Assembly: GCA_014281115.1 (NCBI GenBank)
Contig: JACONQ010000015.1
Coordinates: 1,116,001-1,180,000, forward strand
DNA from: Laburnicola sp. R22_1
Taxonomy: Eukaryota > Ascomycota > Dothideomycetes > Pleosporales > Didymosphaeriaceae
Length of the DNA stretch: 64,000 nt
Reading direction: 5' to 3'
Each line of letters begins with the position of its first letter. The first letter of the stretch is position 1. Below, one piece after another: positions 37,453 through 48,680 of this stretch. The notes beneath the pieces were generated by a model. It saw only the letters and a program-made list of their open reading frames with translations. It did no database searches and had not been told where the DNA came from. A program made the translations under genes and the position numbers.

Positions 37453-37481
37453 CTTTATTAGTCGCAAAAAAAAACCAAACC
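37453..37481 (+). mobile_element. S-family mini-retroposon, 29-bp truncated copy
   Basis: Exact 10-bp duplication ATTAAGGTGT at 37443-37452 and 37482-37491. The insert keeps only the family's 3' end: TTAGTCGC followed by nine A and CCAAACC. A tail-only copy with A-run and target duplication is a hallmark of target-primed reverse transcription. Confidence 0.75.
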
Positions 37482-37627
37482 ATTAAGGTGTTTAAGGTTA
37501 GTCTTTAATTAGAATTAGGTGCGGTATATAGTAGTACATAATAACCTTCTATCTTAATCTACTTTAACCTTAAACTAAAGAAAAGGTTAAAAAAGGTGTT
37601 TGGTAAGCCGACCGAAAATTTATATAT

Positions 37628-38168
37628 TTAATTATAGTGTTATAGAGTATAAAGTCTTATAGAATAGTTTTAAAAAGTTTATATAGAAGCCTTACTATAA
37701 CCTACTTAATTACTCTTATTTTATTACTAGGTTTTATGCTAAAAACCTAAAGAAACTTACTATACTACTTAACTTTAATAACTTTATTATATATTAAGAT
37801 ATTATTATATATCTTACTACTATTCTTATTATAGACGCCTACTTAGATGCTTAGAAATAGATAGATATAGGTTTTAAGTTAGTAATAAATAGCACTCTTC
37901 TTAGAAACCCTCCCTATAGTAATTCTCTTAGTAGGACTATGTGTACTAAGTTATATAATAATAGTACTAATAATACTACTAATAATACTTCTAATAATAC
38001 TTCTAATAATACTTCTAATAATACTTCTAATAATATTACTAATAATACTACTAATAATACTACTAATAATACTATTAATAACGCTACTAATAATATAACT
38101 CTAATAGATATTAATAATTTAGGTTAATAAATACTTATAAACTTTATAGATATTTATAGTAGTTTAAT
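37628..38168. other. Unrecognised sequence with a 9-bp minisatellite
   Basis: No gene. The array at 37966-38100 is about 15 units of AATAATACT/AATACTTCT; the apparent Asn/Thr-rich frame through it is a repeat artefact. Confidence 0.8.
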
Positions 38169-38178
38169 ATAAATTACT

Positions 38179-38301
38179 TTGTGACGTTATTTTATCTACC
38201 TAGGGGTAGAACGACAAAGGCTTTTATCTTAAATAACATAATAAAAAAGCAGAGCCCCCTGCTTAGTAATTAAAAAAGGCATAAAAAGGTAATATAAAAA
38301 G
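38179..38301 (-). mobile_element. A/T-family short retroposon copy 4 (123 bp)
   Basis: Exact 10-bp duplication ATAAATTACT at 38169-38178 and 38302-38311. Same limits as copy 1, in reverse orientation. Confidence 0.75.
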
Positions 38302-38311
38302 ATAAATTACT

Positions 38312-38813
38312 ATAAAAATTAGAATAGTTAGAAATAAAGCGCAATAAAGCGCAATAGTATATAATTAAGTATAATAGTGTATAATAAAGCATAATAAAGT
38401 GTAATAAACTATAAAAGAATAATATAGTTATATGGAAATTAATATATAGTTAGAAGGATTTTAGTAGTAGTAAAGTTACTATTATAGAAAAAGAGGTAGT
38501 GTTACTAATCTAAAGTGTAGCTCTCTTACTTATATTATCTTTAGCTATTTCCTTTTAAAACTAATATAATTTTAAGTAAAGTTCTAAGTAAAGCTATATA
38601 TATAGTCTGCCTATATACTTACCTTATATAGATATTACTACTCTCTTATATTTAGATTCTAATTATACTATTATTTTATATATAGTAGAATAACTCCTAT
38701 AGTGTCCTTATATTATAATATTAATTTTTATTTTTAGCACTATTTTACTAAAGCTACTTTTCGCTTTTACTATTATTAAATAAACTATTATTATATTTAC
38801 TTTAACTACTTTA
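38312..38813. other. Repeat C copy 2 and unrecognised sequence
   Basis: 38510-38700 resembles 7800-7980. Short GCRCAATA tandem words lie at 38336-38400. No gene. Confidence 0.5.
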
Positions 38814-38982
38814 TTATATAAATGGATATCGGCTTACTAAACACCTTTTTTAACCTTTTTTTTAGTTTAAGATTAAAGTATATTAAGATGGAAGGTTATA
38901 TATACTATGGTCGGCTTACCGAATACCTTTTTTAACCTTTTTTTAGTTTAAGGTTAAAGTAGATTAAGATAGAAGGTTATAT

Positions 38983-39816
38983 TAAATATCTTCGTCGTGT
39001 AAAGATTCTAACTAAGGTCGAGTCCGTACTATACACAGAGAGGAGTAAAATAGGAGGCACTAAAACCTATTACCTAGCATATAGTAGTAGTAACAAAATA
39101 TATACAAAATAACGATAATTTTATTATTAACTTTCTTTACGGCAGCATTATTAATAGTAGTTAATAGACAGTCTATTATTTGGCATAACTAAGTCATATA
39201 TTATTTCTTAACTAATAGACTGTTAGAGAGCTGTAGTAGACTATAGAGTTGCAACCGCGAGAGTAGTGTGGGGCGATGGGACGCTTAATTATAGTTTAGT
39301 TATCGCGTTCGCGACCTAGCAGCTATAGCGCAACTATGGTTTGCTGTATGCACAGCGTATAAAGTCTGCCTACTTTTGCGATATTAGCGACGCCTAGTAC
39401 ACTAAATTTTATCTTTAATATACAACTACTACTACTGTCTTTTAAATTTAGCTTTTTATCTATTATGTCTAGTGATATAATAATATTCTAGTAGCCTAAC
39501 TACACTACTTCTTCTATATAGAGCAGCATAACTATGGTAGAGTTCTAAGAGTATATAGAGGATTGGCTAGGCAAAGTTAAGAACAATTCCTAGAGATTTA
39601 GCAATCTTATACGGCAAGCAGGATTGTTAGAGGGGCCTCTTAATCTTAACATCTTTAACAACACTTAGCCCTAGCTATTTAGACCCTATTAGCTAGTTCT
39701 ATAACTTTGGATCCTAGAGTACAAAGCACTCCTTTAGTACCTAGATAGAGAGTTAGGTTGGGCGTTTATACTACAATAATAGGATAAAGTAGAGACGTTA
39801 CTAGAGAAGCTTAAAG
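38983..39816 (-). mobile_element. X-family retroposon, 834 bp copy
   Basis: 15-bp duplication GATAGAAGRTTATAT at 38968-38982 and 39817-39831 with one G/A difference. The fixed end TAAATATCTTCG is at 38983. Inserted in A1. Confidence 0.8.
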
Positions 39817-40122
39817 GATAGAAGATTATATATACTATGTAGAGCACTTAATTCTAATTAAAAAATAACTTTAAATATGTAATAATATAACAATAGTTTA
39901 AACTTTAAACTTACTCGCACCTTGCCTACACCCTATAAGCTTCTAACCTATATAAGATTTACTTATAGAGTATATAGCACACTTAGCTTATTATTATTAC
40001 TATTATTAGTTATTTACGCTTGCGCTACTATATAGCGTACTTGCTTAGATAAGCTAACTTAATAGTGTTAATAGCTAGAAGAATCTTATAGATTTATATA
40101 ACGCTCTTACTATACTAGAGCT

Positions 40123-40241
40123 AAACTCCTTTTTATTAAATACCTTAAAACGCTTTTCTGTATTCATAATAGTAGGAGGAATAATTGCTATTATTATAAT
40201 ATTTTTATTAGAAACCCCTTAGTCGTAAAAGAAAACCCCAA
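40123..40241 (+). mobile_element. S-family mini-retroposon, copy 2 (119 bp)
   Basis: Exact 14-bp duplication ACTATACTAGAGCT at 40109-40122 and 40242-40255. Same core as copy 1 (TTAAAACGCTTTTCTGT... hairpin ...TTAGAAACCCCTTAG) and an A-rich end GTAAAAGAAAACC. Confidence 0.8.
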
Positions 40242-41487
40242 ACTATACTAGAGCTTATTAATAAAGACCTTATTGTTCTCTTTTTACGTTCTCTACTAGA
40301 GGATTCTAGTACTAATAAGAAGTAATTGCGTCTACTAAAATAAGAATATAGTGCTACTATTCTTTATAAACTAGACTAGCTACTAGCTTAGCTAGTATAT
40401 AAGAATAGCTTTATAAATAGTTAAGTATATCTATTTCTTACACTAAATAAGTATTTTATAAATAGAATAGAACTCTAGGATAGCTATATTAGTAGTAGTA
40501 GTATAAAACTATAGCGTGTATTCTTTAGTAATAATAAGTACTTTTTTAGAAATAATATTAATGCCTAAATAGATAGTAAAGCATAGAGAGATAGTAGGAA
40601 ATTTATTAAAAATAACCTTTACGTGGTAATAGAGCGATAGTGTATCTAGTATATATTATCTTTATTCTACTTATAAGAAATAGTATATACCTATTAATAT
40701 AGTAAATATTAACTTATATTATTTATAACAATCTAGATAGTAGGTTTATAATAATTAGAATAGTAGAGGAAGAATAGCTTATAGTATTACTATGCTAAAG
40801 TTTTATTCCTCTTCTAAAGTTTTAACTATAGCTTCTTTATAAAAACTTTATATATAGAAGCTTTACGCTAAGACTACTAAGCTTGCTTAGTAGTTTAAAC
40901 ACGCTTTTTTTTATTTACCTTTTTACGCTCTTTTTAATTACTAAGCAGGGGGCTCTACTTTTTTATTATATTATTTAAAATAAAAGCCTTTGTCGTTCTA
41001 CCTCTAGATAGATAAATTAACGCCACACACATATATATACTATATACGACACTTTATTCTAATTAAAAACTAATCTTAAATATCTAATAATATAATAATA
41101 GTGTAAACTTTAAACTTATTTACATCTTACCTACGCTCTATAAGCTTCTAGCCTATATAAGATTTACTTATAGTGTATATAGTATACCTAGCTTATTACT
41201 ACTACTATTATTAGTTATTTATACTTACGCTACTATATAGCATACTTGCTTAGATAAACTAACTTAATAGTGTTAATAGCTAAAAGAATCTTATAAATCT
41301 ATATAGTACTCTTACTATATTAGAGCTTATTAATAAAGACTTTATTCTTCTTCTTTTGCGTCCTCTACTAGAGGATTCTAGTACTAATAAAAAGTAATTA
41401 TGTTTACTAAAGTAGGAATATAGTACTACTATTCTTCGCAAACTAAACTAGCTGCTAGCCTAACTAATATATAAGAATAGTCTTATA

Positions 41488-41703
41488 TTAGGAAGAGAAA
41501 TATTATAGATCTTTTAGTGGACGGTATAATACTATAAGGAAAAGCTATAGGTATACTAAAAATATATTAAAAAAAGGTAAAGTAGTAAAATAGATTAGAC
41601 TAGAAACTGTTTGTTAGCACGTGTAAATCGGTCCCTCATACTAATAATAAGGTAGTCGATTACGAGATATACTAGGTACCAAAGTTAATAATAATATAAC
41701 GCG
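41488..41703 (+). mobile_element. Y insertion (216 bp) with 16-bp duplication
   Basis: Flanked by TAAGAATAGYCTTATA (41472-41487 and 41704-41719), one T/C difference. Absent at the same site in copies A1 and A3. Its right half (41610-41690) is less TA-rich than its surroundings. No coding capacity and no second copy seen; strand unknown. Confidence 0.65.
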
Positions 41704-42330
41704 TAAGAATAGCCTTATAAATAGTTAAGTATACCTATTTTTATACTAGATAAATATTTTATAGATAGAATAGAACTCTAGTATAGCTATATTAGTAGTA
41801 GTAGCGCAAAACTATAGTGTGTACTTTTAGTAATAGCAAGTACTTCTTTAGAAATAATATTAATGCCTAAATAGATAGTAGAGTATAGAGAGATAGTAGG
41901 AAATTTATTAAGAATAATTTTAATATAGTAATAGAGTAATAGTGTATCTAGTATATATTATTCTTATTCTACTTATAAGAAATAGTACGTACCTATTAAT
42001 ATAGTAAATATTAACTTATATTATTTGCAATAATTTAGATAGTAGAGAAAGAATAGTTTGTAGTATTACTATACTAAAGTTTTATCCTTCTCTTAAAGTT
42101 TTAATTATAGCCTCTTTATAAAAACTTTATATATAGAAGCTTTGCACTAAGACTACTAAGCTTACTTAGTAGTTTAAATACGCATTATTATAATTACCTT
42201 CTTACGCTTTTTTTTAATTACTAAGTAGGAGGCTCTACTTTTTTTATTATATTATTTAAAATAAAAGCCTTTGTCGTTCTACCTCTAGATAGATAAATTA
42301 ACGTTATATAAATAGATACTATATTAATAT

Positions 42331-42456
42331 GTGGCGTTAATTAATCTACTTAGGGATAGGACGACAAAGGCTTTTATCTTAAATAATATGATAAAAACGG
42401 CAGAGCCCCTGCTTAGTAATTAAAAAGAGCGTGAAAAAAGGTAATTATAAAAAAAG
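42331..42456 (-). mobile_element. A/T-family short retroposon copy 5 (126 bp)
   Basis: Exact 13-bp duplication ACTATATTAATAT at 42318-42330 and 42457-42469. Same length and limits as copy 1; it abuts the duplication of A2. Confidence 0.85.
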
Positions 42457-42469
42457 ACTATATTAATAT

Positions 42470-42892
42470 AAATTAAAAATTAAAGTAAATATAAGAATAC
42501 TTATAAAAAAACTAAAAACTAATTAGCTATATAATATATTAAACCCTTTAATAAATAGCTATATAGATAATTTAATAAAATTTATTAAGTACAACTATAA
42601 TATATTAGTAGCGTAACTAGCGTACCTATGTATAACTATTGCTAGGAGAGCAGAGCTTAGCCGCGGCGAGCGGCACTGTTGAATAAGATGTTGGGCTCAG
42701 ACGGTCTGACAAAATGGCGTCACAGAGGTGGTGCAGGGCCGGAGGGCCAGCAGGGGCCAACCGAGGCTCGAGCCAAGCTGGGGCGCCTGCCGCCAATCAA
42801 AGCCAGATAGCTCCCCAGGCTCCCCTCACGGTTCCGTCGTTCGCGGGGGTGGGAGGGCGCAACTGCTCAGATACCGCACCACCGCGCTCAGA
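42470..42892. other. Compartment boundary and 5' region of the first gene
   Basis: TA-rich sequence stops at about 42640; ordinary GC-rich sequence begins within 20-30 bases. 42650-42892 is the putative promoter and leader of the SPATA20-like gene; no promoter motif was recognised. Confidence 0.7.
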
Positions 42893-45208
42893 ATGGACGG
42901 GCGCGACATGTCGGAGCGCGCGGCTTCGGCGGGCCATGCGCTGCAGCTGGTCAACCGCTTGGGCGAGAGCCGGAGCCCCTACGTAAGTGGCACAGCGAGC
43001 GCCCCACGATGCAATGCCTTGCGCCGCGGCTGATAACGCGCCCTCGCAGGTTCGCGGACACATGCACAACCCCGTCGCATGGCAGATGTGGGGCCCCGAA
43101 GCGCTGGAGCTCGCGAAGAAGACGGACAGGTTGATCTTCATCAGCATTGGCTATGCCGCCTGCCACTGGTGCCATGTCATGGAGCGCGAGTCCTTCGAGA
43201 ACGCCGAAGTCGCAGCCCTCCTGAACGAGTCCTTTATACCCATCAAGATCGATCGCGAAGAGCGGCCCGATGTCGACCGCATATACATGAACTACGTCCA
43301 AGCCTCCACCGGGTCGGGGGGCTGGCCGCTCAACTGCTTCCTTACACCCGACCTGAAGCCCATATTTGGAGGAACGTACTGGCCGGGACCTGGCTCGACC
43401 ATGGCCATGGGAGACCACATTGGCTTTGTCGGCATACTGGAAAAGATCCGAGATGTGTGGAAGAACCAGCGGCAGCGGTGTCTCGACTCTGCCCAGGACG
43501 TCACTGCTCAACTGCGCGAGTTTGCTGAAGATGGCAGCATCAGCCGAAAAGAGGGCGCAGACCAGGATGGACTAGATCTCGAACTGCTGGACGAGGCCTA
43601 CGAGCATTTCGCGGCCAAGTACGACCCCAAATATGCCGGATTTGGAGGCGCGCCCAAGTTCCCCACACCGACAAACTTGAGCTTCCTGTTGAAGCTGTCA
43701 CAGTATCCAAACGCAGTTACCGACGTGGTAGGCGCGAAAGAATGCAGCAAGGCCAAGGACATGGTGCTAGCGACACTCTCTGCCATGAACAAGGGTGGCA
43801 TACATGATCAGATCGGCAACGGTTTCGCCAGATACAGCGTTACGAGAGATTGGAGTCTGCCGCATTTCGAAAAGATGTACGTGTATGCATAGAGCCCATG
43901 GAACGTCTACTCACATCCAGCAGGCTCTACGACCAGTCCCAGCTGCTGCCAGTCTACCTCGATGCCTACCTTCTCACCCGAGACCCCCATGACCTCGCAG
44001 CGGTCCACGACATTGCTACCTACCTCACGAGCCCTCCCATGCATTCGGATACGGGCGGCTTCTTCTCCGCAGAAGACGCCGATTCATTATACCGACCAGC
44101 AGACAAGGAGAAGCGAGAAGGTGCTTTTTACGTGTGGACGCTCAAGGAGCTCCAGGCAATCCTGGGCGATCGAGATGCAGATATCTTAGCACGATACTAC
44201 AACGTGAGAGACGAAGGCAATGTCAGCCCGGAGCACGATGCGCATGACGAGCTTATCAATCAGAATGTGCTCGCAATCGGTAGCACGCCCGCGGATCTAG
44301 CGAAAGAGTTTGCCCTCTCTGCGGATGAGATTGAGAGGATACTTGCAGAAGGGCGGAGAAAGCTCCTCGAGCACAGAAATAAGGAGAGGCCAAGACCTGC
44401 GCTAGACGACAAGATTGTCGTCTCGTGGAACGGCCTCGCTATCGGTGCCCTCGCACGAACCGCTGCCTCGCTTCCTGCGTCCGATTCTTCGAAATCAAGA
44501 CACTATCTTGCCGCGGCAGAAAAAGCAGCAGCATTTATCAAGAAAGAACTCTACAACGCCGACGCACATACTCTGCTCCGCGTTTACCGCGAAGGCCCGG
44601 GCAATGTCCAGGGCTTCGCAGACGACTACGCCTACCTCATCTCCGGCCTTATCGATCTTTACGAAGCGACGTTCAACGACTCATACCTACAATGGGCCGA
44701 CGACCTACAGAAGACGCAAATCGACCTCTTCTGGGACAGGCAGCATCTAGGTTTCTATTCTACGCCCGAAGGCCAAAGCGATCTGATCATGCGGCTGAAA
44801 GATGGTATGGACAACGCAGAGCCGGGTACCAACGGCGTCTCGGCGCGCAATCTCGACCGCTTGGGTGCCCTGCTGGAAGATGAAATGTATGTCCGGAAGG
44901 CGAGGGAGACGACGTCGGCGTTTGAGGCGGAGATTATGCAGCATCCGTTTCTCTTTCCGGGGATGATGGACTCGATTGTTGCGGGCAAGTTTGGCGTTAG
45001 GCATGCGGTTGTTACGGGGGAGGGGGAGAAGGTCGAGCAGTGGTTGCGGGGGTGGAGGGAGAGGCCGGCGGGGTTGAGTACGGTTAGTCGTGTGGGCGAG
45101 GGGTTGGGCGCGTGGTTGAGGAAGAGGAATGAGGTGGTGGGGAGTAGGGATGTGGGCAGGGTGGGCGTGATGGTTTGTGAGATGGGGGCTTGTAGGGAGG
45201 AGTTGTAG
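42893..45208 (+). CDS. SPATA20/YyaL-type thioredoxin-domain protein (DUF255)
   Basis: Three exons: 42893-42982, 43050-43876 and 43924-45208 (introns of 67 and 47 bp with GT...AG), giving 733 residues, close to the 700-800 usual for the family. Exon 1 ends NRLGESRSPY and exon 2 continues VRGHMHNPVAW, the conserved N-terminal block. The thioredoxin-like fold carries ACHWCHVMERESF with Cys68 and Cys71 as a CxxC pair. The rest (about residues 200-730) is the alpha/alpha-barrel part related to glycoside-processing epimerases: WNGLAIGALARTA, DDYAYLISGLIDLYEATF and NGVSARNLDRLG are visible. The biochemical role is not settled; a redox or chaperone role is inferred from the fold. Of the two in-frame ATGs, the upstream one (42893) is chosen. 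It is the first gene beyond the transposon block, only about 250 bp from it. Confidence 0.9.
42983..43049 (+). other. Intron 1 of the SPATA20-like gene
   Basis: 67 bp, GTAAGT donor and CGCAG acceptor, phase 0. Removing it joins SPY to VRGHM as in relatives. Confidence 0.85.
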
Positions 45209-47639
45209 GGGGGACTTGCATTGGATGGGTGGGTGGATGGGCTGGGGCTCGTGGGCTGGGAAATTAGCGGGTGATGTGGTGGGTTGATGTTCTTACGATG
45301 GAGCGATGATTTACACGATGCTATGAGTTATGGGCTATGTATGGATGGATGAAGGACTGGACTGGATTGGACTGGATTGGGTGGGATATCTGGCGAGATG
45401 TCCAGCCCTCTATCTAATGCATATCAATCACTCTCTCCCGGCGCTTGAGCCGTAGACGCATTTAGAATACTCTCTCCGTACATGCACTGTACTCCCATTC
45501 CAGCGCTATTCACGTAGTCTTCACCCACTTATAGATGTATAAGCACAACCTAGGACCTGGTAGGTACCTACAATACGTCCGAGTTTCGTAGCGCCATCCA
45601 TGCAAGTCTGTCTACCTTTTATACGTTATTTTTTTGCTGCCTGATTTATCAGGCGATTTGTAGGTAGTGTACTGACTTGTTTATTTAGTCATTGGTATTT
45701 GATTTTCACTGGGTTTGTTTGTGCCCCTCTCTCTTTGGAGAATGAAAGAAGAATTTTACTATTCTCAGCTCACCAGACGGCTACGGCTACTTCTCCTGCA
45801 TCCGCGCTCCTGTCTCGCAACTCCTAGAGGGTGACTTCGTGAGGGGATTTGGTAGCTCTAGTCTAGCACGGCATGACAGGAGCATTGAGACCATTCGTCT
45901 GGTACGCGGCTGGACATGAGCTGAACTGGATGGACTTGGAGGCAAGGCTACAAAAGGACAGAGATTGCAAAGACTCGACGATGTTGCGCAAGATGCGTTT
46001 CCAGCGGCCATGGATGGTTGACGCTTGGTTGATGTGAGGCGGGCAGATGTTCTAGAACAGCGACTGGGGGTCTGACAGGCGCTGTGTTTCTCCTTGACCG
46101 GCTCGTGTTGGAAACTTGTTCCTGTTCCAGAGGGATGTCTTGCCCGAAGCGAAGGCTGAGTCAACCAGTGTAGTTGTAGGTTCTATTGAGGAACGCCTTT
46201 CGACGGTGGATAGTTTCGATTGCTGGCAATGGCGCTTCTAGCCTTGAAATGAGACGCGCCATCTCACCCAGCATGAAATTGTCGCTCATCTCGAAATCCA
46301 GCAGGATCACGAGGCATTATCTTAGCTGCCGCCCACACGAGGCTGAGAGGTCGTCGTGCGTTGGTCGCTAAGCTGCTCACGGTTACCAGCGGGGGGACGT
46401 TCGGGGAAATCTTGACTCGTCGGTCGCTCCCCTGGTGGTTTTTGATGTGTCATCAGCCGTCACACGGCAGATTCGGTAATGAGCAGCGTTTGAGTGAGAA
46501 ACGGGTACATCTGTGTTGTCGCGGGAGATGGGCAGGCCAGGCCCTCATCCTGTCGGCGCCACAGATGCTCCTGGCGGTCCTGCTGGGTTGGAAGTCCAGC
46601 CAGGATGAGAAAAGGGATTCAGCGTCAAACGATGCCATGTCGCACAGCAGCATTCTTCGTTCCACCGCTGGGCCCATGCCGCCGTCTAGCACCATGGCGT
46701 GCGTGTAGGTCCGGGATGAGGCTGGCGGTGGGGGGGGAATGTCGAAACAGAGAGCGGGCGGCCCTGCCAAGCTGGGGGCGGCGGCTGCCTAAAGCGTTGT
46801 AGAGCGGCCCAACCCGGCAGCGATCCTTCGCCGCCAAACGGGCTCCGCCAATCAGCGGCGGCGCGGCCAGCCTGGCCAATCTCAGCAGAGGCCCTCGTGC
46901 CCCTTCATCAAACACAGCGTCGCTCGGCCGTTCCTCCACCCATTCACTCCTTCACTCCATTCACTCCATTCATTCACACCCCTCGGGTAGACGGCTGACC
47001 TGGAATTGGACACCTGGCGGGCGCGCAGTGAATGTGTGGTGGCCACCTTGCAGAATGTAAACACGCCCTGCCCTGCCTAGGCCTGGGCGGTACCGGCACA
47101 ATGAGGAGGATACGGTGGGGTTTGTGGGCTTGTGACGCAGCTCGCACAGTAAGATTATCGTCATCCCGTCATTGAGATTGGGTTGCGCCCGAGCGCCTGG
47201 TTGTTTGTTTCACCCTCGCTCTTGCCCTCGCCTAATCTCAGATCCATATAATCGCCTGCCTCCCGGCTCCTCGGTCGCTCCCCATCTCTCCATCTCCTCA
47301 TTCCTTTGTTGATCAGCGATCGTCCTTTGTTGTAGCTTGCCTACCGGGATACCACACTCGTTACGTTCTTTATCCGACTCCAGTCATTCATTTCTTCCCA
47401 GTGCGCCCCAGTCGCACCCGATCGCTGCCTCAAACACATCCCCCACGTAAGCCCACTCCCAGAATACCAAAATACTCGCATCGTGGCGACTTGCTTTGTC
47501 TACGAGGCCCGCGAGCTGTCCTTTGCCTTGCCCATGCCCAACGGCTGCATCTCTTTCTGACCTCGATACCTAGTCTGCATCAACCGTGATCCCAGATCAT
47601 CAACCTGAACAACCCCTCAATCATTCCAAACAGTTCAAG
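45209..47639. other. Intergenic region, 2.4 kb
   Basis: No supported gene. Small overlapping frames at 45787-46940 on both strands lack domains and shared codon bias. Simple repeats: GGACTGGATT-type words at 45350-45385 and CATTCACTC words at 46935-46978. The segment 47215-47639 is pyrimidine-rich (CT/CCT) and is the likely promoter and 5' leader of the CAP gene; a TATAA word lies at about 47248. Confidence 0.6.
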
Positions 47640-48680
47640 ATGCGCTCCTTCCTTCTTCTCGCTTCCGCTCTGGCCATGGGCGCCATTGCCAAGCCGCTCG
47701 ACAAGCGTGTCATGGTCACGGAAATCGACCTTGAGATCGTGACCGTCACCAAGTACATCACCGCCGGTGAGGCTGCCCCAACTCCAGTCGCCGCTGCAGA
47801 GGACACCACCAGCCGCCACTACCGCCACTCCCACTCTCGCGGCCCCAAGCCCTCTTCAAAGGCGCCGGCTCCCACCAGCTCCAAGACTCCGCCGAAGCCG
47901 TCATTCTCCTCGGATGCGGGATACAACGTTGCTCCCGTTCCGAGCTCCTCCACTCCGGTTCCTGCTCCCAGCTCTTCCACTCCGGCGCCGAAGCCCAGCT
48001 CTTCCCAGGATGTGCCGGCCCCAGAGCCTAGTTCTTCCCAGTACGTGCCGGAGCCTGAGCCCAGCACTTCTTCTACCCCGCCCCCTCCACCTTCGTCCAG
48101 CCAAGCTCCTGCTCCCTCTTCTACTCCGGTCTACGGCGTAGAGCACAAGTCAGGCGAGGAGCAGGCTTTCCTGTCGTCCGGCGTCGATTACAAGAATGCC
48201 GTTCTCTGGCACCACAACCGTGCCCGTGCCAACCACGGCGCCTCCAATCTCGAGTGGAGCACCGAGTGCGAGGCTGCCGCCAGCAACGCCGCTGCCTTCT
48301 GCGACTTCACCCACCACACGGTCGACGGACAGGGACAGAACCTGTTCACCGTCTCTGGTGACGCATACAACGCAACTGCCGGCATCACCGAGTCCTGGTA
48401 CAAGGCCGAGGCCGACATCTACGGCGCCTTCGACTCGACTCCCAGCATGGACTCCTTCCACGACTGGGGCCACATGACGCAGATGCTCTGGAAGAAGACC
48501 ACGCACGTCGGCTGCGTCACCATCGACTGCGGCTCCAAGATGACGCTCAACGGGGCGCCGTCGGAACTGAACCTGTACACCGTGTGCAACTACTCGCCGC
48601 CGGGCAACTATGCAGGCGAGTACGCCGAGAACGTCGCCGCGCCCATCAACTCCTACTCTGGCTACTCATGGGCCGACTAG
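47640..48680 (+). CDS. Secreted CAP/SCP-domain (PR-1/Pry-like) protein
   Basis: A single exon of 346 residues. The ATG at 47640 is preferred over one at 47586 because it begins a clean signal peptide (MRSFLLLASALAMGAIA), followed by a Lys22-Arg23 Kex2-type site. Residues about 55-180 are a Pro/Ser/Thr-rich linker with PAPSSSTPAP-like repeats, probably O-glycosylated. The CAP domain spans about residues 195-335: NAVLWHHNRARANHG, WGHMTQMLWKKTTHVGC and YTVCNYSPPGNYAGEY hold the conserved His/Glu/His pocket and cysteines. Fungal Pry proteins export sterols and lipids, and plant-pathogen homologues act outside the cell; a similar extracellular role is inferred. It lies tail-to-tail with the sacsin-like gene. 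Confidence 0.92.
   Translation: MRSFLLLASALAMGAIAKPLDKRVMVTEIDLEIVTVTKYITAGEAAPTPVAAAEDTTSRHYRHSHSRGPKPSSKAPAPTSSKTPPKPSFSSDAGYNVAPVPSSSTPVPAPSSSTPAPKPSSSQDVPAPEPSSSQYVPEPEPSTSSTPPPPPSSSQAPAPSSTPVYGVEHKSGEEQAFLSSGVDYKNAVLWHHNRARANHGASNLEWSTECEAAASNAAAFCDFTHHTVDGQGQNLFTVSGDAYNATAGITESWYKAEADIYGAFDSTPSMDSFHDWGHMTQMLWKKTTHVGCVTIDCGSKMTLNGAPSELNLYTVCNYSPPGNYAGEYAENVAAPINSYSGYSWAD

Larger units (their letters stand above)
27641..37614 (-). mobile_element. Full-length A-family element split by nested insertions
   Basis: Flanked by AAAAATTATATAT (27628-27640) and AAAATTTATATAT (37615-37627), 13 bp with one difference. On the minus strand it begins GGTCGGCTTACC at about 37613 and ends at the family's fixed end, TTAACGCCA, at about 27641. 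Subtracting the nested gypsy, Fot1 and S insertions leaves about 1.1 kb, the same as the other full copies. The nested insertions are gypsy (27663-34624), Fot1 element 2 (34933-36786) and a 29-bp S copy (37453-37481). No protein was recognised in it. Confidence 0.7.
38909..41031 (+). mobile_element. Full-length A-family element (inner copy A1)
   Basis: Exact 12-bp duplication TATATATACTAT at 38897-38908 and 41032-41043. It begins GGTCGGCTTACC and ends TTAACGCCACACACA. It carries X (38983-39816) and S (40123-40241) insertions; the net length is about 1.14 kb. Its last 125 bp equal the short retroposons at 708, 7548, 38179 and 42331. Confidence 0.75.
38829..42303 (+). mobile_element. Full-length A-family element (outer copy A2), split by copy A1
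   Basis: Flanked by TTATATAAATRGATA (38814-38828 and 42304-42318), 15 bp with one G/A difference. The 5' end reads TCGGCTTACTAAACACC; the 3' end reads GATAAATTAACG. It is interrupted by copy A1 (38909-41031) and a 216-bp Y insertion (41488-41703). Net length without these is about 1.1 kb. Confidence 0.7.

Noticed and set aside
37939..38127. Asn/Thr-repeat open frame
   Set aside because: A 9-bp minisatellite in non-coding DNA with no start context or domain.
42714..43147. Alternative open frames over the first exon of the SPATA20-like gene
   Set aside because: They are in other frames; the spliced model restores the conserved N-terminus across a canonical intron.
45787..46940. Several overlapping 60-125 codon frames
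   Set aside because: No domain, no consistent strand or codon use; typical chance frames in GC-rich intergenic DNA.
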